Source of the DNA: Thermoleophilia bacterium
GTDB taxonomy: Bacteria; Actinomycetota; Thermoleophilia; Solirubrobacterales; 70-9
Assembly (NCBI GenBank): GCA_016649905.1
Contig: JAENWU010000013.1
Coordinates: 1-36,812 of the forward strand
DNA: 36,812 nucleotides
Direction of reading: 5' to 3'
The translations under genes and the position numbers were made by a program. Positions within the stretch are counted from its first letter, which is position 1. Each line of letters starts with the position of its first letter. This document shows positions 1 to 7,594 of the stretch, piece by piece. The notes beneath the pieces were generated by a model. It saw only the letters and a list, made by a program, of their open reading frames with translations. It was not told where the DNA came from and searched no databases.

Positions 1-1
1 C

Positions 2-754
2 TGGGAGCTGAACGGCCAGAAGATGTGGGTCACCAACGGGCTCGGCTCCGGCGTCGTCTTCGTCCTGATGAAGGCCGACCCGAAGGCCGAACCGGCTCAC
101 AAGGGGATGACCTGCTTCATCACCGAGAAGGAGCCCTGGAAGGAAGTCAACGAGGGCGACTTCGCCGGCCTGACGGTGCCGCCGAAGATCAAGAAGATGG
201 GCTACAAGGGCGTCGAGTCGACCGAGCTCGTCTATGACGGCTACCGCTGCCCGCCCGAGCGCGTGCTCGGCGGCCCCGACGGCGTCGGCCAAGGCTTCTC
301 GCAGATGATGGATTCACTCGAGGTCGGCCGCGTCAACGTCGCCGCCCGCGGCGTCGGCATCGCCCAGCGGGCGCTGGAGCTGGCGCTGCGCTACAGCCAG
401 GAGCGCAAGACCTTCGGCAAGCCGATCGCCCAGCACCAGGCGATCCAGTTCAAGCTCGCCGACATGGCGACCAAGATCGAGGCGGCCCGCCTCCTCACCC
501 GCAAAGCCGCCCGCATGAAGGACGCCGGCGAGCGCTCCGACCTCGAGGCGGGAATGGCCAAGCTGTTCGCCTCGGAGACGGGGAAGGAGTGCGTCGAGGA
601 CTGCTTCCGCATCCACGGCGGCTACGGCTACTCGAAGGAGTACGAGATCGAGCGCCTCTACCGCGACGCGCCGCTGCTGTTGATTGGCGAGGGAACCTCG
701 GAGATCCAGCGCATGGTGATCGGCAAGAAGCTCCTGCAACGGCACAAGATCTAG
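2..754 (+). CDS. acyl-CoA dehydrogenase, C-terminal part (5' end outside window)
   Basis: FAD-dependent acyl-CoA dehydrogenase that oxidises an acyl-CoA to the 2-enoyl-CoA and passes electrons to ETF. The frame is open to the window edge and begins WELNGQKMWVTNG, the conserved middle-domain motif, so the real start lies upstream. The C-terminal helical domain shows the ERKTFGKPI motif and the terminal IHGGYGYSKEYEIERLYRD block. The catalytic glutamate sits in GEGTSEIQR, 21 residues from the end. A 6-bp gap leads to the next gene. Substrate cannot be read from this fragment. Because meaA, ccr and a MaoC hydratase lie in the same window, a methylsuccinyl-CoA dehydrogenase role in the ethylmalonyl-CoA pathway is possible, but short-chain or branched-chain dehydrogenases look the same here. 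Confidence 0.95.
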   Translation, partial: WELNGQKMWVTNGLGSGVVFVLMKADPKAEPAHKGMTCFITEKEPWKEVNEGDFAGLTVPPKIKKMGYKGVESTELVYDGYRCPPERVLGGPDGVGQGFSQMMDSLEVGRVNVAARGVGIAQRALELALRYSQERKTFGKPIAQHQAIQFKLADMATKIEAARLLTRKAARMKDAGERSDLEAGMAKLFASETGKECVEDCFRIHGGYGYSKEYEIERLYRDAPLLLIGEGTSEIQRMVIGKKLLQRHKI

Positions 755-760
755 GCGCGG

Positions 761-1123
761 ATGGCCTCGACTGCAGACCTGATCCGCACCGGCATCGAGC
801 GCTTCCAGACGGAAGTGCCGGCGCTGGCGAAACTGAAGCTGGTCTTCGGGCTCGAGCTGAAAGCCAAACACGACGTCCAGCTCTACCGGGTCGAGCTACC
901 CGGGCCGAAGATCAGCAAGGACCTGGCCCAGGACGAGCGGATCCTGGTCGAAATCGACCGTCCCCAGTTCAACGAGCTGGCTGAGAAAGGGACCGTCAAG
1001 AGCTACCGGCGGGCCGCCGAAACCGGCCACATCAAGGCCAACGGGGACTCCAACGTGGTCAAGCTGATCGTCCAGGTCGTCGAACGCCACGAGGAACGCG
1101 GCAAACTCAAGAAAGTGCACTAG
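761..1123 (+). CDS. small SCP2-like protein, function unknown
   Basis: A 120-residue soluble protein with no signal peptide or membrane segment. The pattern of a short amphipathic N-terminal helix, then strands around LYRVELPGPKIS and ILVEIDRPQFNELA, then a GHIKANGDSNVVKLI segment resembles SCP2/sterol-transfer-like domains, which often end in a G-x-I-x-x-x-G-D motif. That resemblance is judged by eye and is weak. It follows the acyl-CoA dehydrogenase by 6 bp and is probably co-transcribed, so a role in handling lipids or acyl-CoA is possible. The stop overlaps the stop of convergent pabC by 4 bp (CTAG). Confidence 0.75.
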   Translation: MASTADLIRTGIERFQTEVPALAKLKLVFGLELKAKHDVQLYRVELPGPKISKDLAQDERILVEIDRPQFNELAEKGTVKSYRRAAETGHIKANGDSNVVKLIVQVVERHEERGKLKKVH

Positions 1124-1875
1124 GGCTGGGGTAGGGCGCGGCTGCCGAGCCAGCGCTCGCGCAGCTCGGCCGCCAGCCGCTCGACCAGCTCGCTGCGGCG
1201 CTCCAGCTCGACGCCGTCGAGCCAGCGGACCGGCCGCAGGCCCTTGACCGAGGAGGTGAGGAAGACCTCGTCGGCCCCGCGCAGCTCGGCCAGCGACAGG
1301 GTCCGCTCGACCGCCTCGACCCCGAGGTCGGCGGCGATCTCCAGGGTCGCGGCCCGGGCTGTGCCGGGGAGGATGCGGCCGTCGACCGGAGGAGTCGCGA
1401 GCCCCCCGTCATCGACGATGAAGACGTTGGCGCGGCCGGCCTCCAGCACGTTGCCATCGGCGCCGACCAGCAGCGGTAGCTCGTCGCCGAGCTCTTGCTC
1501 GGCATCCTCGAGCCAGCGCCGGTCCGACCACTTGTGGGCGCCCGACCAGCCTTCGGCATCGACACTGCGCAGCGCCTCACCCCGCTCCCAATCGGGAAAG
1601 AAGACGGTGGGGTCGATCGCGGTCGCCACGATCGAGTGGCGCAGCCCTCCCGCGTCGTCGGGCACGATGTCGACCCGCAGCCGGCCCAGCTCGATCCCGG
1701 CCGCGGCGCGGACGGTGTCGCCGGGCAGCTCGGTCGGCAGCTCGGCGGCGAAGAGCTCGCGGGCGCTGCTGGTGAGGCGACCGAGGTGGGCGACCAGCTC
1801 GACCGGGCGGCCGCCGACGAACAGCATCGTCTCGAAGAGGCCGCGGCTCGGGTCTGGTGGCGCCGGTGGGCTCAC
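1120..1875 (-). CDS. pabC: aminotransferase class IV, probable 4-amino-4-deoxychorismate lyase
   Basis: PLP enzyme expected to split 4-amino-4-deoxychorismate into p-aminobenzoate and pyruvate for folate synthesis. The 251 residues match the class IV aminotransferase fold: N-terminal GLFETMLFVGG, a candidate Schiff-base lysine K115 in AHKWSDRRW, the PLP-contact glutamate in LEAGRANVF (E145), and the later iLPGTAR and FLTSS.KGLRPV motifs. Start is GTG at 1875; it fits the family N-terminus. It is transcribed away from pabA with only 23 bp between the start codons, and that pairing is the main reason for choosing the lyase over a branched-chain or D-amino-acid aminotransferase of the same family. 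Confidence 0.85.
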   Translation of the reverse strand: MSPPAPPDPSRGLFETMLFVGGRPVELVAHLGRLTSSARELFAAELPTELPGDTVRAAAGIELGRLRVDIVPDDAGGLRHSIVATAIDPTVFFPDWERGEALRSVDAEGWSGAHKWSDRRWLEDAEQELGDELPLLVGADGNVLEAGRANVFIVDDGGLATPPVDGRILPGTARAATLEIAADLGVEAVERTLSLAELRGADEVFLTSSVKGLRPVRWLDGVELERRSELVERLAAELRERWLGSRALPQP

Positions 1876-1898
1876 CGCGTAAGTATCCGTGGTCCTCG

Positions 1899-2519
1899 AT
1901 GAGAACGCTGCTGATCGACAACCACGACTCCTTCACCTACAACCTCTTCCACCTGCTGGCCGAGGTCAACGGTGAGGAGCCGCTGGTCGTCCGCAACGAC
2001 GAGGCGAGCTGGGAGACGCTGGCGGGGCTGGGCTGCGACAACGTCGTCCTCTCGCCGGGCCCGGGACGACCCGAGCGCGCCGAGGACTTCGGCGTCTGCG
2101 CGGAGGCGATTCGCCGCGCTGAGCTGCCGCTGCTCGGGGTCTGCCTCGGCCACCAGGGCCTCGGCTGGATCGAGGGCGCCGCCGTCGTCCACGCGCCGGC
2201 GCCGGTCCACGGCGCCGTCGCCAGGGTCCACCACCGCGGCGCCTCGCTGTTCGCCGGCATCCCGGCCGAGTTCCACGCCGTCCGCTACCACTCGCTCTGC
2301 CTGGCCGAGCCGCTGCCGCCCGGGCTGGAGCCGATCGCCTGGGCGGAGGACGGGGTGCTGATGGCGATCGCCCACCGCCGTCTGCCGCGCTGGGGGGTCC
2401 AGTTCCACCCCGAGTCGGTCGCCTCCGAGCACGGCCGGCGCCTGCTCGCCAACTTCCGCGACCTCACAGCGGGGCAAGTCGAGCCGTCACTTGAACAGTC
2501 CCTAGGGGGGTTCAAGTGA
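1899..2519 (+). CDS. pabA: aminodeoxychorismate/anthranilate synthase glutamine amidotransferase subunit
   Basis: Class I glutamine amidotransferase of 206 residues that releases ammonia from glutamine for the partner synthase. It begins MRTLLIDNHDSFTYN, the usual PabA/TrpG start; an in-frame ATG at 1857 would add 14 residues without family support. The nucleophile is C82 in GVCLGHQG, and the His-Glu pair is H170/E172 in QFHPESV. The oxyanion motif LSPGPGRPERAED is present. The GTG of pabB overlaps its TGA by 4 bp, implying translational coupling. PabA and TrpG cannot be told apart alone; the downstream PabB-type partner and divergent pabC favour PabA, although many bacteria use one subunit for both complexes. 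Confidence 0.92.
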   Translation: MRTLLIDNHDSFTYNLFHLLAEVNGEEPLVVRNDEASWETLAGLGCDNVVLSPGPGRPERAEDFGVCAEAIRRAELPLLGVCLGHQGLGWIEGAAVVHAPAPVHGAVARVHHRGASLFAGIPAEFHAVRYHSLCLAEPLPPGLEPIAWAEDGVLMAIAHRRLPRWGVQFHPESVASEHGRRLLANFRDLTAGQVEPSLEQSLGGFK

Positions 2520-4027
2520 CGGCTCGACCGGGGGAGCTGGAGCTGAGGGTGGAGCGGATCGAGGGCGACCGCGACGCGGAGCTCGCCTTCGAGCGCCTCT
2601 ACGGCGAGCGCGAGGAGGCCTTCTGGCTTGACAGCAGCCGCGTCGGCGAGGGCGCTCGCTTCTCCTTCATCGGCGCCCCCGGGCCGCTCGGGGCGAGCAT
2701 CTCCTACGACCTCGCCGCCGGCGAGGTCCGCGTCCGCCGCGGCGAACGGGAGGAGCTCCGCCGCGAATCGATCTTCGACTACCTCGCCGCCGAGCTGGAG
2801 CGACTGCGCCTGCCGGCCAACGACCTCCCGTTCGGCTTCAACTGCGGCTTCGTCGGCTACTTCGGCTACGAGTTGAAGGCCGAGTGCGGTGGCCGCGCCG
2901 CCCACACCGCGGCGAGCGCCGACGCCGCCTTTCTCTTCGTCGACCGCCTGATCGCCTTCGACCACGAGGACGGACGCACCTACCTGCTCTGCCTGGCGCC
3001 TGCGGACGACGGGGGGGAGGCGGCGCGCTGGCTGGGGGAGACCAGCGTGGTGTTGGAGGGGCTGCCGGCGAGCCGGGGTGAGCCGGAGCTGATCGAGTCG
3101 ACCGGCGAGCCGGTCGAGTTCCATCTCGCCCGCTCGCGTGAGCGCTACCTCGAGGACATCGCCGCCTGCAAGCGCGCCCTCTTCGAGGGCGAGTCGTACG
3201 AGGTCTGCCTGACAAACCGGATCCTCGCCGAGGTGGCGCCGCCCCCGCTGGTGCTCTACCGGGCGCTGCGGCGGGTCAACCCAGCGCCCTACGCGGCGCT
3301 GCTGCGCCTCGGCGCCGACCTCGCGGTCCTCAGCTCCTCACCGGAGCGATTCCTGCGGATCGGCGCCGACGGCGGCGTCGAGGCGAAGCCGATCAAGGGC
3401 ACGAGCCGCCGCGACGCTGACGCCGTTGAGGATGCGCGGCTGGCGGCGGAGCTGCGCGCCGACGCCAAGAACCGGGCCGAGAACCTGATGATCGTCGACC
3501 TCCTGCGCAACGACCTCGGTCGCGTCTGCGAGGTCGGCAGCGTCGAGGTGCCGCGGCTGATGGAGGTCGAGAGCTTCGAGACTGTGCACCAGCTCGTCTC
3601 GACCGTCCGCGGCCGCCTCCGAAACGGCGTCGACCCGCTCGCCTGCGTCCGCGCCTGCTTCCCGCCGGGCTCGATGACCGGCGCCCCGAAGGAGCGGACG
3701 ATGGAGATCATCGACGAGCTCGAGGGCGAGGCCCGCGGTGTCTACTCGGGCGCGATCGGGTACCTCGGCCTCGGCGGCGAGTGCGACCTCAGCGTCGCGA
3801 TCCGGGCGATCGTCCTCGACGGCGCGGGCCGCGCCACGATCGGCGTCGGCGGCGCGATCGTGATCGGCTCTGAGCCCGAGGCGGAGTTCGAGGAGACCCT
3901 GCTCAAGGGCTGGGCGCCGATGCGGGCGCTCGACCCTTCGTTGCCGCCCGTGGCAAGCAGCGCGCACACGGCCCATGGCCGGGCTCTGGCTTCTGCGGTG
4001 ATGCCAGATAGCATTCCGCGCCGCTAA
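2516..4027 (+). CDS. pabB: aminodeoxychorismate synthase component I
   Basis: Chorismate-binding enzyme of 503 residues that aminates chorismate to 4-amino-4-deoxychorismate using ammonia from PabA. The catalytic C-terminal domain carries KPIKGTSRR; K294 in the PIKGT motif marks PabB, where anthranilate synthase TrpE has PIAGT. Other signatures are NRAENLMIVDLLRNDLGRV, the substrate loop PPGSMTGAPKERT and YSGAIGYLG. The N-terminal part is the TrpE/PabB N-domain. The GTG start overlaps the pabA stop as GTGA. The last 30 or so residues (after GWAPMRAL) are a low-complexity tail beyond the usual family end. Confidence 0.93.
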   Translation: MTARPGELELRVERIEGDRDAELAFERLYGEREEAFWLDSSRVGEGARFSFIGAPGPLGASISYDLAAGEVRVRRGEREELRRESIFDYLAAELERLRLPANDLPFGFNCGFVGYFGYELKAECGGRAAHTAASADAAFLFVDRLIAFDHEDGRTYLLCLAPADDGGEAARWLGETSVVLEGLPASRGEPELIESTGEPVEFHLARSRERYLEDIAACKRALFEGESYEVCLTNRILAEVAPPPLVLYRALRRVNPAPYAALLRLGADLAVLSSSPERFLRIGADGGVEAKPIKGTSRRDADAVEDARLAAELRADAKNRAENLMIVDLLRNDLGRVCEVGSVEVPRLMEVESFETVHQLVSTVRGRLRNGVDPLACVRACFPPGSMTGAPKERTMEIIDELEGEARGVYSGAIGYLGLGGECDLSVAIRAIVLDGAGRATIGVGGAIVIGSEPEAEFEETLLKGWAPMRALDPSLPPVASSAHTAHGRALASAVMPDSIPRR

Positions 4028-4050
4028 ACGACCAGGAGGCAATCGAACCA

Positions 4051-4569
4051 GTGAGCGATCAGAGCAACGAGTTCAGCACCGACCAGGCGGAGCGCGAGGC
4101 GTCCGGCGCCCACAGCTACGGCCGCTACCTGGAGGAGTTCGAGGTGGGCGCCGTCTACAAGCACTGGCCGGCCAAGACCGTGACCGAGGCCGACGACCAC
4201 CTCTTCTGCCTGATCACGATGAACCACCACCCGCTTCACATCAACGACGTCTACGCTGGCAACTCCCAGCAGGGGCGCAACGTCGTCGTCGGCCCGCTCG
4301 TCTACTCGCTGGCGCTCGGGATGTCCGTCTCCGACGTCTCCGGCAAGGCGATCGCCAACCTGGCGACCGAAGAACTCAGCCACCCCAACCCCGTCTTTCA
4401 CGGCGACACGCTCTTCTGCGAGACCGAGGTGCTCGACGTGAAGCCGTCGAAATCGAAGCTCGACCGCGGCGTCGTCAAAGTTCACACCCGGGTCCTCAAC
4501 CAGGACGGCGTGCTGGTCGCCGAGTTCAAGCGCCTGGTGCTCGTCCCCAGGCGCGAACCGGGCAAGTAG
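4051..4569 (+). CDS. MaoC-type hotdog hydratase, possible mesaconyl-CoA/beta-methylmalyl-CoA dehydratase
   Basis: Hotdog-fold enoyl-CoA hydratase/dehydratase of 172 residues. GTG start at 4051 is supported by an AGGAGG Shine-Dalgarno at 4034-4039. The core motif reads ITMNHHPLHIND: the catalytic histidine is H63, and the usual partner aspartate of (R)-hydratases appears as N58. Later family blocks are VVVGPLVYSLALGMSVSDVSG and FHGDTLFCETEVL. As I recall, actinobacterial ethylmalonyl-CoA clusters encode a single-domain MaoC protein of this size beside meaA and ccr, both also in this window, so hydration of mesaconyl-CoA is my best guess. A generic (R)-specific enoyl-CoA hydratase remains possible. 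It stands just before the polysaccharide locus. Confidence 0.88.
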   Translation: MSDQSNEFSTDQAEREASGAHSYGRYLEEFEVGAVYKHWPAKTVTEADDHLFCLITMNHHPLHINDVYAGNSQQGRNVVVGPLVYSLALGMSVSDVSGKAIANLATEELSHPNPVFHGDTLFCETEVLDVKPSKSKLDRGVVKVHTRVLNQDGVLVAEFKRLVLVPRREPGK

Positions 4570-4665
4570 GCATCGGCGCCTATCGTCCAAGCGTCCGGCT
4601 CGGAAACCGGTTCGCCATCCTATGACCCAGAAGGCATGGCACCCGCCACGTCGAAGGAGCGGCCT

Positions 4666-6174
4666 GTGAAGGAACAAGACGGTCTGATCGAGCAACTGCT
4701 TCGCATTGTGCGACGCAGAAAATGGGTTGTACTCCAGGCGCTGATCGCAGTGCCGCTGATCGCATTGGTCTTTTCCCTGAGCCAGGAAGACAAGTACACG
4801 GCCTCCGCGACGCTGCTCTTCCGCCAGGCACCCGACGGGGTGGAAGTGGGCGAATCTGTGCTCGACCCGACCCGAGAGGCGGCCACGAATGGCCAGCTCG
4901 TCGGCCTGCCGGTGATCGCCGACCGAGCTGCGCAGGTGATGGGTGGCGATGTCAGCGCGGCCGAAATCCTCGATAGCGTCAGCGTCGAACCCAGCTCCGA
5001 GGCGGACACCGCCGAGATCTCCGCTACCACCGATTCGCCGGAGCTCTCGGCCGAAATGGCCAATGCCTACGGGAACGCCTACATCGACTTCCGGCGCCAG
5101 GCCGACCGTGCCCAGGTCCAGGACGCGATCAACGTCGCCGAATCCGGGCTGGAGAGCCTTACGCCGGCCGAGCAGGAAGGGAAAGAGGGCACGGCCCTCA
5201 CCGAACAGCTCGATCGGCTCAAGCTCACCCAGGCACTTCAGACGGGCGGGGCAGAGCTCGTTCAACCGGCTGAGCCGCCATCGGATCGGTCCTCGCCTCA
5301 GCCCCTCCGCAATGTGGCGCTTGGTTTGCTGCTGGGCGCTGTGTTGGGTTTCTGCCTCGCCGCCCTGCTCGAGCGCCTCGACCGCCGGGTGCGCACGCTC
5401 GACGAATTCGAGGATATCTACGGTGCCCCGATCCTAGCCCGCATCCCGCGCAGCCAGCGACTCTCGAAGAGGCGCTCGGAGGCCGTCGGGCCCCAGACCC
5501 CCGAGGGCGAGGCTTTTCGGGTTCTCCGAACGAATCTGCGCTATTTCGATCTCGACCAGGATTGTCGCTCGATTCTGATCACCAGTCCCGAGGCCGGCGA
5601 CGGTAAGTCGACGATTGCGCGAACCCTGGCGACGACGATGGCCGAGATGGGCGACGTCGTCGTCTTCGTCGAAGGGGACCTGCGAAAAGGAGGCGAGCTG
5701 CGCGGGCTCGCCGGGAGCCCCGCCACCGGCCTCTCGAATGCACTTGCGGGCGCTGCTTTGGACCAGGTGCTGATCGAGGTGAACTTACCGTCGGCGGGGG
5801 GTCAGAGGTCGCGCTCGCTGACTGTCTTGCCCAGCGGTCCGGTGCCGCCAAACCCCTCGGAGCTGCTCGAGAGCGAACGCATGCAGGATCTGCTGATCGA
5901 GCTCAAGCAACGGTTCCGAGTCGTCATCCTCGACAGCCCTGCCCTGGGCGCCGTTAGCGACGCCTTGGCCCTGATCTCCGAGGTTTCGGGGATCGTGGTC
6001 GTTGGGGCACTCGGCAAAACGGACCGCGGCGCCGCCCAGGAGTTGAGCAGGCAATTCGCCCTGCTCGACAAAAAACCGATCGGCGTCATAGCCAACTTCA
6101 CGGAGCTAGAGCGTGGCAACTACTCGCATTACTACCGTTCCGACTTGGTCGGAAGCGGTTCGTCGGCTCCCTGA
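4666..6174 (+). CDS. Wzz-domain BY-kinase: polysaccharide chain-length regulator/tyrosine kinase
   Basis: Membrane protein joining a Wzz-type co-polymerase region to a cytoplasmic bacterial tyrosine kinase; it governs polymer length and export. I start it at GTG 4666, with AAGGAG 6 nt upstream, giving 502 residues; ATG 4636 has no well-placed ribosome site. Transmembrane helices lie near residues 20-38 and 216-235, with the extracytoplasmic part between. The kinase shows the EAFRVLRTN oligomerisation motif (about 282-290), Walker A SPEAGDGKST (307-316), Walker A' VVFVEGDLR (332-340) and Walker B ILDS (421-424). The first Asp usually seen in Walker A' is Glu here. A C-terminal tyrosine cluster (Y486, Y489, Y490) would be the phosphorylation site. 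No cognate phosphatase gene is in the window. The last 62 bp overlap the next gene. Confidence 0.93.
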   Translation: MKEQDGLIEQLLRIVRRRKWVVLQALIAVPLIALVFSLSQEDKYTASATLLFRQAPDGVEVGESVLDPTREAATNGQLVGLPVIADRAAQVMGGDVSAAEILDSVSVEPSSEADTAEISATTDSPELSAEMANAYGNAYIDFRRQADRAQVQDAINVAESGLESLTPAEQEGKEGTALTEQLDRLKLTQALQTGGAELVQPAEPPSDRSSPQPLRNVALGLLLGAVLGFCLAALLERLDRRVRTLDEFEDIYGAPILARIPRSQRLSKRRSEAVGPQTPEGEAFRVLRTNLRYFDLDQDCRSILITSPEAGDGKSTIARTLATTMAEMGDVVVFVEGDLRKGGELRGLAGSPATGLSNALAGAALDQVLIEVNLPSAGGQRSRSLTVLPSGPVPPNPSELLESERMQDLLIELKQRFRVVILDSPALGAVSDALALISEVSGIVVVGALGKTDRGAAQELSRQFALLDKKPIGVIANFTELERGNYSHYYRSDLVGSGSSAP

Positions 6175-7594
6175 TCCCGTCCGGGTTGCCGCTTTCGCCC
6201 TGGCCGCCCTCGTGCTCGAGGCGCTGCTGGCTCGCGGTGTCGTCGGTGAAGGCCTTTCCCGTCCCCTCCTGCTCTTCGCCGGCGTCGTCGCCGCCGCGTT
6301 CGTTTTGCGGTTCCCGCTGGCGACGGCGTTCGTCTTCTTCGGCCTCACCGACTTCATCTTCTACCCGACGTTCTTCGCCGTCGAACTTGGGCCGCTCAGC
6401 GTGCGGCCCCACGAGCTGGCGCTTGCCGGCCTCTTCGCCCTGGCTCTGATTCGACCGGAGAAGCAGACCTGGGGAGGGGCAGCTGGAGCCGCCCTGGCCG
6501 CGTTCCTGGCGATGCTGGCCCTCTCGGGGGGGCTCGCGGTCCTCGACGGCCAGGCTGCGCTCACCGATGTGTTCAATTGGGGTCGACCATTTGCGCTTCT
6601 CACGTTCTTCTATGTCGTGGTGAGATTGTTCCCACGACCCGAGCAGCGGCGGGCGCTGCTCACCGCCGGAGCCGTGCTCGCCGCGCTGGCCGGGGGGGTG
6701 GCTTTGCTTATCGCGCTCGGCTCGGGCATCGGCGACTCCCTCAAGGGAGGCGGTGAATCGATCGTCAAGGAAGAGGAAGGGGCGGCTGGTCTGCTCCGAG
6801 TGCGCCTCGCCGGGCTCTCGATGGCCTACGCGTTGTTCTGGTACGTCGCGGTTCGGATCAGCGCCGCTCGAGTTGGACGAAGGGCCGGCTGGGCGCTGGT
6901 CATGCTGGGGATGGCGGTGGCGATCCTGATCAGCTTCAACCGCAACATGTGGCTTGGGATCATCGCCGGGTTGGTCATGATGATGGTCGCGGGTGGACCC
7001 TTCGTCCGCAACCGGCTCGCGATTGCCCTGGCGATTTCGGTTGCGGGAATCGTGCTGCTTGCCTCGTTCGGCTCCGCGACCGATAGCCGACTGCTCGACC
7101 CAGTCGTCCAGAGGGCCTCGACCCTGCTCAATCCGAGCAGGGTCGAGGCCTCCAGTTCCCTTACCGATCGCGACCTGGAGAACAGCGTCGCCTGGCCCGC
7201 GGCCCAGCGCAACGCGTTGCTGGGGATTGGCCCGGGGGTCGACTTCGGCGTCTACAACCGCGAGTTCGTCGGTCCGCACAGCATCCAGGTCGAACCACAG
7301 CTGTTTCTGCACAATCAGTACCTCTACCTGTTGCTGATCTGCGGGGTCCCGGGCCTGCTCGCGTTCCTGTTTTTTCTGGGCATTCCGATCGTGCGCGCGT
7401 TCAAGCGCATTCCAACCGACCCGGCGGTTACCGCATGCGCGGTGGGCATCGTGACGATCATGATCAGCTCGATCGTGGCGATCTATTTCTCGGTCGAGGA
7501 TATGACGGCGGTCCTGGGGCTGCTCACCGGAGTGATCGTCGCCGACGCCGAGAATCGAGCAGCCGACGGCCTGGAGTCGGGACTCGCGCCATGA
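6113..7594 (+). CDS. Wzy-type O-antigen polymerase/ligase family membrane protein
   Basis: Polytopic protein of 493 residues with about ten to twelve hydrophobic segments. It contains the Wzy_C/O-antigen-ligase signature: ISFNRNMWLGIIAGL, a large extracytoplasmic loop (roughly residues 320-400) and then HNQYLYLLLICGVPGLLAFLFF. It would join lipid-linked repeat units into polymer on the outer face of the membrane. The GTG start at 6113 has GGAG 7 nt upstream, which supports a 62-bp overlap with the kinase gene; the overlapped DNA encodes the kinase's tyrosine tail. Its stop overlaps the next start as ATGA. Sequence alone does not separate polymerase from ligase; the locus context favours polymerase. 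Confidence 0.88.
   Translation: MATTRITTVPTWSEAVRRLPDPVRVAAFALAALVLEALLARGVVGEGLSRPLLLFAGVVAAAFVLRFPLATAFVFFGLTDFIFYPTFFAVELGPLSVRPHELALAGLFALALIRPEKQTWGGAAGAALAAFLAMLALSGGLAVLDGQAALTDVFNWGRPFALLTFFYVVVRLFPRPEQRRALLTAGAVLAALAGGVALLIALGSGIGDSLKGGGESIVKEEEGAAGLLRVRLAGLSMAYALFWYVAVRISAARVGRRAGWALVMLGMAVAILISFNRNMWLGIIAGLVMMMVAGGPFVRNRLAIALAISVAGIVLLASFGSATDSRLLDPVVQRASTLLNPSRVEASSSLTDRDLENSVAWPAAQRNALLGIGPGVDFGVYNREFVGPHSIQVEPQLFLHNQYLYLLLICGVPGLLAFLFFLGIPIVRAFKRIPTDPAVTACAVGIVTIMISSIVAIYFSVEDMTAVLGLLTGVIVADAENRAADGLESGLAP

Noticed and set aside
4570-4665. Possible ECF-sigma promoter (GGAAAC) before the kinase gene
   Set aside because: Spacing to any credible -10 is wrong, and the match is too short to report as a site.
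4024-5265. Long minus-strand frame (413 codons) opposite the MaoC and kinase genes
   Set aside because: It runs antisense to two well-supported genes, crosses their boundary and has no recognisable motif; a high-GC shadow.
6098-7312. Minus-strand frame of 404 codons opposite the polymerase gene
   Set aside because: Low-complexity, highly charged product with no domain; the plus strand encodes a clear membrane protein.
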